Position numbers and translations under genes: made by a program. The notes under the pieces were generated by a model. That model was not told the origin of the DNA. It did no database searches and saw only the letters and a program-made list of their open reading frames with translations. Positions 1-18,160 of a stretch of 64,000 nucleotides of DNA are shown piece by piece. Source of the stretch: Lutimaribacter pacificus (GTDB lineage Bacteria; Pseudomonadota; Alphaproteobacteria; Rhodobacterales; Rhodobacteraceae); the NCBI RefSeq assembly GCF_900142185.1, contig NZ_FQZZ01000004.1, positions 1 through 64,000 of the forward strand, given 5' to 3'. The first letter of the stretch is position 1. Each line of letters begins with the position of its first letter.

Positions 1-137
<137 letters not shown>

Positions 138-154
138 CTACGGTGGGTGGGTAG

Positions 155-173
155 GCCGGGCATCACGCCCGGC
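155..173 (-). other. Stem-loop in fusA-tuf spacer
   Basis: A perfect 7-bp inverted repeat (GCCGGGC, five-base loop, GCCCGGC on the minus strand) starts a few bases after the fusA stop codon. A second, looser GC hairpin lies just beyond it at about 119-137. Neither is followed by a T-run, so they look like mRNA-stabilising or processing elements rather than terminators. The role is inferred. Confidence 0.5.
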
Positions 174-179
174 ATCCCG

Positions 180-2303
<2,124 letters not shown>

Positions 2304-2327
2304 TTGGCCTGATCCTTACGGTCTGAA

Positions 2328-2798
2328 TTACCAGCGGTAGTGGCTGAACGCCTTGTTGGCGTCGGCCATCTTGTGCGTGTCTTCGCGCTTTTTCACGGCA
2401 GACCCGCGCGACTGAACCGCGTCGAGCAGCTCGCCGGCAAGGCGTTCTTCCATCGTGTTTTCGTTGCGCGAGCGCGACGCCGAGATCAGCCAGCGGATGG
2501 CCAGGGCCTCGCGGCGTTCGGGGCGAACCTCGACCGGCACCTGGTAGGTGGCACCACCAACCCGGCGCGAGCGGACCTCGACCGACGGCTTGATGTTGTC
2601 GAGCGCCTCGTGGAACACCTCGACGGGGGCGCGCTTGATCTTTTGCTCGACGCGGTCGAGGGCACCGTAGACGATACGCTCGGCGACGGATTTCTTACCG
2701 TCGAGCATCAGGTTGTTCATGAACTTGGTCAGCACCCGGTCGCCATACTTGGCGTCGGGCAGGATTTCGCGTTTTTCAGCGGCGTGACGACGGGACAT
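2328..2798 (-). CDS. rpsG: 30S ribosomal protein S7
   Basis: A 156-residue S7, the primary 16S rRNA binder of the 30S head. The start [20 protein letters not shown] and the segment [20 protein letters not shown] are typical of the family, as is the length. The gene lies 12 bp after rpsL and 24 bp before fusA, so the three are almost certainly one transcript. In well-studied bacteria S7 represses its own operon by binding mRNA between rpsL and rpsG; the very short spacer here leaves little room for the E. coli-type site. Confidence 0.98.
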   Translation of the reverse strand: MSRRHAAEKREILPDAKYGDRVLTKFMNNLMLDGKKSVAERIVYGALDRVEQKIKRAPVEVFHEALDNIKPSVEVRSRRVGGATYQVPVEVRPERREALAIRWLISASRSRNENTMEERLAGELLDAVQSRGSAVKKREDTHKMADANKAFSHYRW

Positions 2799-2810
2799 TC
2801 TGTAATCCTC

Positions 2811-3182
2811 TTACTTCGGACGCTTGGCGCCGTATTTCGAGCGGCGCTGCTTACGATCCTTGACGCCCTGGGTATCCAGAACACCGCGCAGGATGTGATA
2901 GCGCACACCGGGAAGGTCTTTCACACGGCCGCCACGGATCAGGACCACCGAGTGCTCCTGAAGGTTGTGGCTTTCGCCGGGGATGTAGCTGATGACCTCG
3001 TAGCCGTTGGTCAGGCGCACCTTGGCCACCTTCCGCATGGCCGAGTTCGGCTTTTTCGGCGTCGTGGTGTAGACGCGCGTGCAGACGCCGCGTTTCTGCG
3101 GGCACTGCTCAAGGTGCATCGACTTCGAACGTTTGACTTTGGGCTGCCGCGGCTTGCGGATCAGCTGCTGGATCGTTGGCAT
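2811..3182 (-). CDS. rpsL: 30S ribosomal protein S12
   Basis: A 123-residue S12, part of the decoding centre. The open frame extends upstream to 3227, but the start [20 protein letters not shown] at 3182 gives the family length. Lys43 (in TTTPKKPNS) and Lys88 (in GGRVKDLPG), the positions changed in streptomycin-resistant mutants, are both wild type, so the sequence predicts streptomycin sensitivity at this site. It is the first gene of the str operon, about 220 bases downstream of the likely promoter. Confidence 0.98.
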   Translation of the reverse strand: MPTIQQLIRKPRQPKVKRSKSMHLEQCPQKRGVCTRVYTTTPKKPNSAMRKVAKVRLTNGYEVISYIPGESHNLQEHSVVLIRGGRVKDLPGVRYHILRGVLDTQGVKDRKQRRSKYGAKRPK

Positions 3183-3408
3183 TGGGTCTCTTTCCCCGTC
3201 TATCAACACATGTGTCTGCGCGGGCATCCCCGCACGGTTTCCGTTTCAAACCGCCTTGTGCGTCCACAAAGCGAAAAAACCGCCATCGTTCCCATTCCGA
3301 GGTGAACGACGCGGTGGGTTTCCAGAGGATCGGAGCAGCATTAGCCCGGATCGTGTCCACTACAGTTCTGATATCGGCATAGGGGGCGACCCCGCACCGG
3401 ATGACGGG

Positions 3409-3437
3409 CGTATAGGGGGAGTCGCAGGGGTTGTCAA
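3409..3437 (-). promoter_or_regulatory. Predicted sigma-70 promoter of the str operon
   Basis: On the minus strand a perfect -35 TTGACA (complement of 3432-3437) is separated by exactly 17 bases from a -10 TATACG (complement of 3409-3414). Transcription would start near 3402, giving a 5' leader of about 220 bases before the rpsL ATG at 3182. The leader encodes no convincing protein. This is the clearest housekeeping-type promoter in the window. Confidence 0.8.
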
Positions 3438-3462
3438 CAACACCCGGCGGCACATTGCCGGA

Positions 3463-4308
3463 TCAGTCGCCGTGCAGCAATTTCAGCCACGCGGCGTTCA
3501 GCGTGTCATGCCCGATGCCGAACCGGTCGTGCAGGGTATCGGCCAGCGTGTCGGCCCGCTGCCAGGCCTCCTCGGCGTTGTGGGGGTTCGCCGATACGCT
3601 GCTGTCATTGCCGCCATGGGCGCCCCGCAAATACATCGGCACCTTGGGAAAGGTGATCGTCGGAATCCGCTTCCACAGCTGGGCATGGTTGAAATCCAGC
3701 AGGCTCCGGTCGCTTTGCGGACGCTGGTACAGCACCAGCCCCGGCGTCCAGTAACGCGTGGTCACCGGCTGGAACTGCACGCCTTCGGGCTCGGCCCGCA
3801 GGATGAAGCCGCGGTTGAAATCCAGCGCCAGCTTTCCGCCCGACCGGAACAGCGCCTTGGTGCGGGTAAAGACGTCGCGCGTGCGCGCCACGATATCCAC
3901 CGCGGCGGCATCGTCGTCGTCGAACCGGATCTCCGCCACCGCCCGGACCGAGGGATCGCGGTGGGCCAGCATCACCTCGCGGCATATCTCCTGGTGGGGG
4001 CGGCCCTCGGGGGCGTAGACCGGCACGATCTGCGGTATGTCGGCGATCAGCGCCTCGATCCGGGCGCGCACCTCGCCGGGCAGTTGGTCCCCCATCAGCA
4101 TCACGACGGTAAAATCCGGGTCGGTCTGCGCGCGCAGCGGCGGCAGCACCACATGTTCCAGGAAGAACAGCCGCAGCGCCATGCGCATCGGGTCGTAGAG
4201 CGCGGCGCGGATCGCGTCGGGCCCGCCCATGCTCTCGCGCCGGAACGCGCCGGGGGCCGAGGGGTAGCTCCACCGGCACAACCCCAGAACCTGCACCGGA
4301 ACGCTCAT
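3463..4308 (-). CDS. Putative rhamnosyltransferase-like protein (PF11316 type)
   Basis: A 281-residue soluble protein beginning MSVPVQVLGLCRWSYPSAPG. It contains features of the putative rhamnosyltransferase family: PDFTVVMLMGDQLPG, the acidic cluster EIRFDDDDAAAVDIV resembling a metal-binding DxD site, and a C-terminal HGGNDSSV segment. The enzyme would transfer a sugar in polysaccharide or surface-glycan synthesis, but the acceptor is unknown. The start at 4308 overlaps the stop of the upstream DMT transporter (ATGA), so the pair is translationally coupled. The open frame continues upstream of 4308, but that extension lies inside the transporter and is unlikely to be used. Family call moderate, substrate unknown. 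Confidence 0.7.
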   Translation of the reverse strand: MSVPVQVLGLCRWSYPSAPGAFRRESMGGPDAIRAALYDPMRMALRLFFLEHVVLPPLRAQTDPDFTVVMLMGDQLPGEVRARIEALIADIPQIVPVYAPEGRPHQEICREVMLAHRDPSVRAVAEIRFDDDDAAAVDIVARTRDVFTRTKALFRSGGKLALDFNRGFILRAEPEGVQFQPVTTRYWTPGLVLYQRPQSDRSLLDFNHAQLWKRIPTITFPKVPMYLRGAHGGNDSSVSANPHNAEEAWQRADTLADTLHDRFGIGHDTLNAAWLKLLHGD

Positions 4309-5204
4309 GCGCCGACCGTCTTGCCGCCGCGGGAAAGCTGGCGTTCGCGGTAAAGCATGAAGATGCCGCTGCCCACTACGATCGCCGCGCCCATCATCGT
4401 GACCGGCGCGGGCCAGTCGCCGAAAACCGCCCAGCCCAGCACCAGCGCCCAGATCAGCCCGGTGTATCGGAACGGCGTCACAAAGGATATCTCGCCCACC
4501 CGCATCACCATGATCGAGAACAGATAGCCGCCGAACACCATCACCGAGGCCCCGACGATCTTGAGCGCCGCGCCGCCGTCCAGCGGCACCCAGCTGTCCA
4601 CCACGCTGCCAAGGCCAAAGAACACCATGACCGCACCCGAGGTCAGGAACGTCACCAGCATCGAGGGCGTTTCGGGGCTGAGCCGGCGGGTGCACAGATC
4701 ACGCATCGTCACGAAACCGACCGCGATCAGCGCGTAAACGGAATAGAGCGTGAACCCCTCGGTGCCCGGCCGCACGATCAGCAGGACACCGCACAGCCCG
4801 ATCAGGATCGCGCTCAGCCGGCGCCAGCCCAGCGGTTCGGAAAACAGCAGTGCCGCGCTCAGCGTCACCACCAGCGGCAGCGATTGCAGGATCGCCGTCA
4901 CATTGGCCAGCGGCATGTTGAACAACGCGGTCAGAAAGAAATAGGCCGCGCCGATTTCCGCCACCAGCCGCAGCCCGACCAGTTGCCAGTCGCGGCGCGG
5001 GATGCGGCGCGACAACGCCCCCAGCCGCCAGGCCAGCAGCCCCACAAGGGCCGTCGTCAGGATGCCCCGCAGGAACAGAAGCTGGAACAGCGGCAGCTCG
5101 CCCGAAAGCGCCTTGACGAACGTGTCGTTCAGGGTGAAGGCGGCCATGCTCGCCATCATCAGAAGCGCACCCTTGAAATTGTCGGTAAATGCGGCGGCGG
5201 TCAT
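4305..5204 (-). CDS. DMT-family (EamA) inner-membrane transporter
   Basis: A 299-residue protein with about ten hydrophobic segments arranged as two EamA halves; a start signature (KGALLMMASMAAFTLNDTFV) opens the first half and VGEISFVTPFRYTGLIWALV lies in the second. It is a drug/metabolite transporter superfamily member in the inner membrane; the substrate cannot be told. The start MTAAAFTDNFK at 5204 is preferred over an upstream extension to 5276 that lacks family character. It is coupled to the rhamnosyltransferase-like gene by a 4-bp overlap and sits between rpoC and the str operon, behind the rpoC terminator. Confidence 0.85.
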   Translation of the reverse strand: MTAAAFTDNFKGALLMMASMAAFTLNDTFVKALSGELPLFQLLFLRGILTTALVGLLAWRLGALSRRIPRRDWQLVGLRLVAEIGAAYFFLTALFNMPLANVTAILQSLPLVVTLSAALLFSEPLGWRRLSAILIGLCGVLLIVRPGTEGFTLYSVYALIAVGFVTMRDLCTRRLSPETPSMLVTFLTSGAVMVFFGLGSVVDSWVPLDGGAALKIVGASVMVFGGYLFSIMVMRVGEISFVTPFRYTGLIWALVLGWAVFGDWPAPVTMMGAAIVVGSGIFMLYRERQLSRGGKTVGA

Positions 5205-5278
5205 CCGTCCTGTCCCATGGATCGCGTTGCCCCGACGAAACACCGGATCGCCGCGAAAGGAAAGCCTGCCCGCCAAGG

Positions 5279-5307
5279 AAAAGGCCCCGCACGATGGCGG
5301 GGCCTTT
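5279..5307 (-). terminator. Rho-independent terminator after rpoC
   Basis: An 11-bp perfect inverted repeat (AAAGGCCCCGC at 5280-5290 pairing with 5297-5307, six-base loop) lies 24 bp past the rpoC stop. On the minus strand the stem is followed by a short TTTTCCTT tract. It probably ends the rpoBC transcript before the DMT transporter gene. Confidence 0.75.
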
Positions 5308-5330
5308 CCGTATCATATGCCGTCAGGCGA

Positions 5331-9572
<4,242 letters not shown>

Positions 9573-9607
9573 TTTCAATTCCTTGACAGAGGGCGAAGGG
9601 GGATGAG

Positions 9608-9624
9608 GACGGGGCGTTGCCCCG

Positions 9625-9626
<2 letters not shown>
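9608..9626 (-). other. Stem-loop at the rpoB stop codon
   Basis: An 8-bp perfect inverted repeat (GACGGGGC, three-base loop, GCCCCGTC) covers the first bases after, and overlaps, the rpoB stop codon. It lies in the 52-bp rpoB-rpoC spacer. No T-run follows, so a stabilising or processing role is more likely than termination. Confidence 0.5.
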
Positions 9627-13761
<4,135 letters not shown>

Positions 13762-13900
13762 ATGTCTGGTCACCTTTCGTTTCTCATCAGACGACACGGC
13801 CGTCGGGCTCCGGCCATGCGCCCATCCGAAACAGGGGGTTCTGGATCAATTCCCGGGCGTTGTCCCACCAACGCCCTCCCGATCCGGCGAACCGCACCTT

Positions 13901-13923
13901 GGAAAACACCCCCGTTCCGGGGG
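13901..13923 (-). terminator. Attenuator-like hairpin between rplL and rpoB
   Basis: On the minus strand CCCCC, a five-base loop and GGGGG (13909-13923) are followed by TGTTTTCC, the shape of a weak rho-independent terminator. It lies about 140 bp before rpoB and 85 bp after rplL. Position and form suggest partial termination that sets the ratio of polymerase to ribosomal protein mRNA. This is inferred by analogy with the E. coli rplL-rpoB attenuator. Confidence 0.55.
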
Positions 13924-13942
13924 CCCTTGCCAAGACAGGTTC

Positions 13943-13973
13943 GGCTGGGCCCGGGATTTGCCCGGACCCAGCC
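13943..13973 (-). other. Long stem-loop in rplL-rpoB spacer (possible processing site)
   Basis: A 13-bp inverted repeat with one mismatch (13943-13955 pairing with 13961-13973, five-base loop, arms beginning GGCTGGG) lies directly upstream of the attenuator-like hairpin. There is no T-run. In E. coli an RNase III site occupies the same interval, so a double-strand processing site is a reasonable guess. Confidence 0.5.
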
Positions 13974-13986
13974 CATTCAAAAGTCT

Positions 13987-14000
13987 CCGGGTCGCCCCGG
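13987..14000 (-). other. GNRA-capped stem-loop after rplL stop
   Basis: On the minus strand CCGGG-GCGA-CCCGG begins seven bases after the rplL stop codon. The four-base loop GCGA fits the stable GNRA class, and the same design recurs in the rplA-rplJ spacer. Confidence 0.5.
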
Positions 14001-14006
14001 CGCTGA

Positions 14007-14390
14007 TTACTTCAGCTCGACTTCGGCGCCAGCTGCTTCCAGCTTGGCTTTGATGTCTTCGGCTTCGGCCTTGTCGACGCCTTCCTTGACGGCTTTGCCG
14101 CCGGCTTCGACCAGGTCCTTGGCTTCTTTCAGGCCCAGGCCGGTGATGCCGCGCACTTCCTTGATCACGTTGATCTTGGATGCGCCTGCCGACTTCAGGA
14201 TGACGTCGAACTCGGTCTGCTCTTCGGCAGCCGCGCCTGCGTCACCGCCAGCCGCCGGGCCAGCCATCATCACGGCGCCGCCAGCGGCGGGCTCGATGCC
14301 GTATTCATCCTTGAGGATGGTTTTCAGTTCCTGTGCTTCGAGAAGCGTCAGACCAACGATCTCTTCTGCGAGTTTTTTCAGATCAGCCAT
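14007..14390 (-). CDS. rplL: 50S ribosomal protein L7/L12
   Basis: A 127-residue L7/L12, the flexible stalk protein that recruits translation GTPases. An N-terminal dimerisation domain ([20 protein letters not shown]) leads into an Ala/Gly-rich hinge around residues 36-56. The C-terminal domain contains [20 protein letters not shown], the conserved factor-binding helix region. It lies 70 bp after rplJ and is followed by the attenuator region before rpoB. Length and order are normal. Confidence 0.98.
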   Translation of the reverse strand: MADLKKLAEEIVGLTLLEAQELKTILKDEYGIEPAAGGAVMMAGPAAGGDAGAAAEEQTEFDVILKSAGASKINVIKEVRGITGLGLKEAKDLVEAGGKAVKEGVDKAEAEDIKAKLEAAGAEVELK

Positions 14391-14460
14391 TTTACTGTTT
14401 CCGTCTATCTAGATGTGTTCCAACGTCAGGCAATCGCCACGACGCGGGGTTCTGGGTTGC

Positions 14461-14979
14461 TCAAGCCGCCTCGGCCTTCTCTTCGATGGTCGAGAGGATG
14501 CTTGCGATGTTCGAAGCAGGTGCGCCAATGGCCCCGGCAATGTTCGAAGCGGGTGCGCCGATGCAGCCGACGATCGAAGCGATAAGCTCCTCGCGCGACG
14601 GCATTTTCGACACGGCTTCGACACCGGCCCGGTCCAGAGCGTTCTCGCCCATTGCACCGCCAAGGATTTCGAACTTCTTGTTCTCCTTGGCGAATTCCTC
14701 GGCCACCTTGGCTGCTGCCACGGGGTCCTCGGAATAGGCTAGAACGGTCATGCCCGACAGAAAGTCCGCAATGCTTGCGCATGGCTTCCCCTCAAGGGCG
14801 ATCTTGGCGAGCCTGTTCTTGGCAACGCGCACGGACCCGCCCGCATCACGCATACGCGCGCGCAGGTCCTGCATCTCGGCAACCGTGATCCCCGCGTAGT
14901 GTGCTACCACCACGACGCCAGAGCTTTCGAAGATCTGGCCGAGTTCGTCGACCACTTTCTCTTTCTGGGCTCTATCCAC
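14461..14979 (-). CDS. rplJ: 50S ribosomal protein L10
   Basis: A 172-residue L10, which anchors the L7/L12 stalk to 23S rRNA. The start [20 protein letters not shown] and the block [20 protein letters not shown] are characteristic. The C-terminal L12-binding region contains a tandem repeat of IGAPASNIA (codons near 14500-14570), encoded by two about 33-bp direct repeats. A 235-bp leader rich in hairpins precedes it, where L10 or L10-L12 would be expected to autoregulate. Confidence 0.97.
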   Translation of the reverse strand: MDRAQKEKVVDELGQIFESSGVVVVAHYAGITVAEMQDLRARMRDAGGSVRVAKNRLAKIALEGKPCASIADFLSGMTVLAYSEDPVAAAKVAEEFAKENKKFEILGGAMGENALDRAGVEAVSKMPSREELIASIVGCIGAPASNIAGAIGAPASNIASILSTIEEKAEAA

Positions 14980-15214
14980 AGTTTCACTCCAAGTTTGGGG
15001 GTTGCCCCCCGGCTCATATTTGGCGGGTCGCCCCGCCGTTCGGGTCCAGTTTCAGGGTCCCGAGGCCAGATCGCCCGAGGGGCTCACACCCGACGGTCAA
15101 TTGTCTCGATCCCCATCTCAGGAAGGAATTACAGGGCTCGCGCCCAACCCTCCGTCTCGGACAGGACAGGGCCGTTTCCGGCCCCGCCATTCAGCGGGTC
15201 GCCCCGCGGAATTC
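14980..15214 (-). promoter_or_regulatory. rplJ leader with five GNRA-capped stem-loops
   Basis: This 235-bp spacer holds no gene. Read on the minus strand it forms five hairpins whose four-base loops all fit GNRA: 15194-15207 (GCGGG-GCGA-CCCGC), 15169-15184 (GGGCCG-GAAA-CGGCCC), 15134-15145 (GGGC-GCGA-GCCC), 15022-15037 (GGCGGG-GCGA-CCCGCC) and 14997-15010 (GGGGG-GCAA-CCCCC). The first begins eight bases after the rplA stop and the last ends about 18 bases before the rplJ ATG. L10 leaders regulate this operon in other bacteria; that this array does so is inferred. Confidence 0.6.
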
Positions 15215-15913
15215 TTACTCGGTCGTGGCGTTGGCCACGTCGATCGACACGCCCGGCCCCATCGTGGAGCTGAGCGACACCTTCTTCATATAGGTGCCCT
15301 TGGCGCCGGCGGGCTTCGCACGGGCCACGGCCGCCACGAAGGCGCGGACGTTCTCGACCAGCTTGCCCTCGTCGAACGAGGCCTTGCCGACACCGGCATG
15401 CACGACACCGGCCTTTTCCACCTTGAACTGGACTTCGCCGCCCTTGGCGGCCTTGACCGCGTCGGCCACGTCCATGGTCACGGTGCCGACCTTGGGGTTC
15501 GGCATCAGGTTGCGCGGGCCCAGAACCTTGCCCAGGCGGCCGACGATCGGCATCATGTCCGGCGTGGCGATGCAGCGATCGAACTCGATCGTGCCGCCCT
15601 GGATGGTTTCCATCAGGTCCTCGGCGCCGACGATATCCGCGCCGGCTTCCTTGGCTTCATCCGCCTTGGGACCACGGGCGAAGACGGCGACGCGCACGTC
15701 CTTGCCGGTGCCGTTCGGCAGGCCGACCACACCCCGGACCATCTGGTCGGCGTGGCGCGGGTCGACGCCCAGGTTCACGGCGATCTCGATGGTCTCGTCG
15801 AATTTCGCGGTTGCGTTGCCCTTGATCAGGGCGACGGCATCCTCGACCGACAGGTTTTCCTTGCCGACAAAGGCTTCGCGGGCTGCACGGGTGCGTTTTC
15901 CGATTTTTGCCAT
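15215..15913 (-). CDS. rplA: 50S ribosomal protein L1
   Basis: A 232-residue L1, the 23S rRNA stalk protein and translational repressor of the L11 operon in other bacteria. It starts [20 protein letters not shown] and contains the signature [20 protein letters not shown]. The start lies one base after the rplK stop, so the two are co-translated. Length is normal (about 230). Confidence 0.98.
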   Translation of the reverse strand: MAKIGKRTRAAREAFVGKENLSVEDAVALIKGNATAKFDETIEIAVNLGVDPRHADQMVRGVVGLPNGTGKDVRVAVFARGPKADEAKEAGADIVGAEDLMETIQGGTIEFDRCIATPDMMPIVGRLGKVLGPRNLMPNPKVGTVTMDVADAVKAAKGGEVQFKVEKAGVVHAGVGKASFDEGKLVENVRAFVAAVARAKPAGAKGTYMKKVSLSSTMGPGVSIDVANATTE

Positions 15914-15914
15914 C

Positions 15915-16340
15915 TTACTTCACCTCGATGCCCATGGACCGCGCCGAACCCAGAATGATCTGCATCGCGGCGTCGATATCGTTGGCGTTGAGGTCCTTCA
16001 TCTTGGCCTCGGCGATTTCGCGCACCTGCGCGACGGTCACGCTGCCCACGGTTTCGCGGCCGGGGGTCTTGCCGCCGGATTTCAGCTTGGCGGCCTTCTT
16101 CAGGTAATACGACGCCGGCGGCGTCTTGATGTCCATCGTGAAGGACTTGTCCTGATAATACTGGATCACCGTCGGGCACGGGGCGCCCGGCTCCATATCC
16201 GCCGTCTTGGCGTTGAAGGCCTTGGTGAATTCCATGATGTTGATGCCGCGCTGACCCAGTGCAGGGCCCACGGGCGGCGAGGGGTTCGCCTGACCGGCGG
16301 GCACCTGAAGCTTCAGCGTGCCGACGAGTTTCTTGGCCAT
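15915..16340 (-). CDS. rplK: 50S ribosomal protein L11
   Basis: A 141-residue L11, part of the GTPase-associated centre. The start [20 protein letters not shown] at 16340 gives the family length; the frame is open seven codons further. The proline-rich [19 protein letters not shown] and the C-terminal RNA-binding region ending [10 protein letters not shown] are intact. It is one base from rplA and 112 bp from nusG. Confidence 0.98.
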   Translation of the reverse strand: MAKKLVGTLKLQVPAGQANPSPPVGPALGQRGINIMEFTKAFNAKTADMEPGAPCPTVIQYYQDKSFTMDIKTPPASYYLKKAAKLKSGGKTPGRETVGSVTVAQVREIAEAKMKDLNANDIDAAMQIILGSARSMGIEVK

Positions 16341-16410
16341 CTGGCCTCTCCTTCTTTCCAACAGCCCGCCGACGCGTCAGCCGGGCCTTTTCGTTGTCGT
16401 GGTCCGGTCC

Positions 16411-16426
16411 GGGCATCGCGATGCCC
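16411..16426 (-). other. Palindromic stem-loop in nusG-rplK spacer
   Basis: A perfect 16-bp palindrome, GGGCATCG and its complement, lies 26 bp after the nusG stop. It could fold with a CGCG loop. It resembles the other post-stop hairpins of this block in position but not in loop sequence. Confidence 0.4.
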
Positions 16427-16452
16427 TCGCCTCCCACGGCTCGCCACTCAGA

Positions 16453-16986
16453 TCACGACTGTTTCGTGACCTGCGTGAATTCCAGTTCGACCGGGGTTTC
16501 CCGGCCAAAAATCGACACCGACACCTTCAGGCGCTGGTTGTCTTCGTCCACTTCCTCGATCATGCCGTCGAAATCCTCGAACGGCCCGTCGTTGACCTTG
16601 ACCTTCTCGCCCACCTCGAACCGGATGAGCGTGCGCGGCGCCTCTTCGCCTTCCGCCACGCGGCCCAGGATCGCCTCGACCTCGGCGTCGCGCATCGGCA
16701 TCGGGCGGCCCTGCGGGCCAAGGAAGCCGGTCACGCGGTTGATCGAGTTGATCAGGTGATAGCCGCGGTCCGACATTTCCATCCGCACCAGGACATAGCC
16801 CGGCATGAAGCGGCGTTCGGTCGTGACCTTCTTGCCGCGGCGCACCTCGATCACTTCTTCGGTGGGCACAAGGACCTCTTCGATCTGGTCCTCCAGACCG
16901 TTCTCCGCGACGGCCTGCCTGATCTGCTCGGCGATCTTCTTTTCGAAATTCGAGAGCACGCTCACCGAATACCAACGCTTCGCCAT
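16453..16986 (-). CDS. nusG: Transcription elongation/termination factor NusG
   Basis: A 177-residue NusG that binds RNA polymerase through its N-terminal domain ([20 protein letters not shown]) and Rho or S10 through a C-terminal KOW domain ([20 protein letters not shown]). The GYVLVRMEM segment is typical. It lies between secE and rplK on the same strand, the usual order. A rho-independent terminator-like hairpin lies upstream, so it may have a promoter of its own that I could not identify. Confidence 0.97.
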   Translation of the reverse strand: MAKRWYSVSVLSNFEKKIAEQIRQAVAENGLEDQIEEVLVPTEEVIEVRRGKKVTTERRFMPGYVLVRMEMSDRGYHLINSINRVTGFLGPQGRPMPMRDAEVEAILGRVAEGEEAPRTLIRFEVGEKVKVNDGPFEDFDGMIEEVDEDNQRLKVSVSIFGRETPVELEFTQVTKQS

Positions 16987-17065
16987 CTTGACCTCAGCCC
17001 TTGTCCCTTCGGCCCGCTGACCGAAAAACTGTTTGATTTCCTACGCTTGCGCGCACATCCCGAAA

Positions 17066-17101
17066 CAAAAAATCGGCGTGCAACACGAATCGCCGCACGC
17101 C
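17066..17101 (-). terminator. Rho-independent terminator or attenuator between secE and nusG
   Basis: On the minus strand GGCGTGC (complement of 17095-17101), a 13-base loop and GCACGCC (complement of 17075-17081) are followed by GATTTTTTG, a good U-tract. It lies about 80 bp after secE and 80 bp before nusG. Either secE transcription ends here or read-through into nusG is attenuated. Confidence 0.75.
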
Positions 17102-17182
17102 ATTTTCGGATCAGACCTGCCTGTTACAAAGAATGTTCAGGCTTGGCAACCCTGACGGGCGGAATTTCGCGGGTTCCGGCGA

Positions 17183-17380
17183 TCAGCCGAAGACGGTCAG
17201 GACCGCCTGCAAACCCGAACGGATCAGCAAATCCGCAAGCCCGAAGAACACCGCCGTCAGCGCCGCCATGATGAACACCATGACCGTGGTCAGCACCACC
17301 TCGCGGCGGGTGGGCCAGACCACCTTGGACACTTCCGCCCGGGTCTGCTGAATGAACTGGAGGGGGTTCGCGCGCGCCAT
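17183..17380 (-). CDS. secE: Preprotein translocase subunit SecE
   Basis: A 65-residue single-span SecE, an essential part of the SecYEG channel. It begins MARANPLQFIQQTRAEVSKV, carries the conserved VVWPTRREVVLTT amphipathic segment, and has one membrane helix (about residues 29-50). The short form is normal for alphaproteobacteria. Unlike in many relatives, no tRNA-Trp or tuf gene is found directly upstream; a membrane-protein gene on the same strand is there instead. Confidence 0.96.
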   Translation of the reverse strand: MARANPLQFIQQTRAEVSKVVWPTRREVVLTTVMVFIMAALTAVFFGLADLLIRSGLQAVLTVFG

Positions 17381-17435
17381 GCCTGCACCTTTTCGATCGG
17401 ATCAGCCGCTCACATACTTGGCCGGGGCGGCGAAT

Positions 17436-18116
17436 TCAAGGGCGCGCTGCCTGTTGCGCCCGCGCCTCGTCCTGCAGCTTGTCGAAACGCTCGGCCAGCG
17501 CCTGCCGGTGGCGCTCCTCCTGGTCCTGCAGCGAATTCAGGTCGGGCAGGTAAAGCGCATCGACCGTCCCCTCGGGAAAACGGTCGAGAAACGCATCCCA
17601 GCGCAGCGCGATCCCATCGGCCCGGCGCCGCAGCCTTTCGGCCTTTTCGGGGTTGCGAGCGTGAAACCGGTTGTAAAGCCGCAAGACCCCCGCCCAGAAC
17701 CGGTCGTGACCGACCGACAGGAAGATGCCCGCGACGATCAGGGCCGGCAGCAGGACGACCGTGACCAGCAGCCAGGGCCGCAGCACCACCAGCAGCACCA
17801 GCGCGGCAAGGGCGACATGCCGCAGCGTGGGCCGATAGGCACACAGCCACGCGATCCTGTCCTGCACCGGCGCGGGCAGGCGCGGCCGCCTTGCCCCGGC
17901 CGTATCGGCAGCCCGTTCGGCAGCGCGTATCCGGTCGCTCAGACCCGCGTCGCCGGGGTCTTTCGCCGTGTCGCGGGACGCGGCGGGCGTCTTGGGCGGG
18001 ATGGCCGTCACCGGCCTTGCCCGAACGGCAGGCGGTTCCGCGCCCTCGTCGTTCAACAGCGCGCGGATCGCAAGGATATCCGCATCCGGCTCCACCCCGT
18101 TCTTTTGCTCGCTCAT
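17436..18116 (-). CDS. Conserved hypothetical membrane protein upstream of secE
   Basis: A 226-residue protein I do not recognise by name. The first about 90 residues are polar and low in order (MSEQKNGVEPDADILAIRAL...). Two adjacent hydrophobic segments follow at roughly residues 100-135. The last about 90 residues are charged and probably helical, with the heptad-like stretch LQDQEERHRQALAERFDKLQ. A GTG two codons upstream is an alternative start, but the ATG at 18116 has a GAGAGGTGG Shine-Dalgarno sequence. It ends 55 bp before secE on the same strand and may be cotranscribed with it. Confidence 0.6.
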   Translation of the reverse strand: MSEQKNGVEPDADILAIRALLNDEGAEPPAVRARPVTAIPPKTPAASRDTAKDPGDAGLSDRIRAAERAADTAGARRPRLPAPVQDRIAWLCAYRPTLRHVALAALVLLVVLRPWLLVTVVLLPALIVAGIFLSVGHDRFWAGVLRLYNRFHARNPEKAERLRRRADGIALRWDAFLDRFPEGTVDALYLPDLNSLQDQEERHRQALAERFDKLQDEARAQQAARP

Positions 18117-18138
18117 ATCCACCTCTCAACGCATCACA

Positions 18139-18160
18139 CCCGCCCTGCGCGCAGGGCGGG
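18139..18160 (+). other. Perfect 22-bp palindrome in a divergent promoter region
   Basis: The half-site CCCGCCCTGCG is followed directly by its exact reverse complement. It sits 22 bp upstream of the membrane-protein gene start (18116, minus) and about 215 bp upstream of the carboxylase gene (18376, plus) in a 259-bp divergent spacer. It could be an operator or a transcribed hairpin. I saw no clear -35/-10 pair around it. Confidence 0.5.

Noticed and set aside
3109-3453. A 114-codon minus-strand frame over the rpsL leader
   Set aside because: It overlaps rpsL in another frame, starts near the predicted -35 and has no conserved features.
14997-15207. Reading the rplJ leader hairpins as a CRISPR or REP array
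   Set aside because: The stems differ in sequence and spacing, share only loop type, and lie in a single untranslated leader.
17381-17435. Possible tRNA-Trp upstream of secE
   Set aside because: The 55-bp gap is too short and no cloverleaf or CCA end could be formed.
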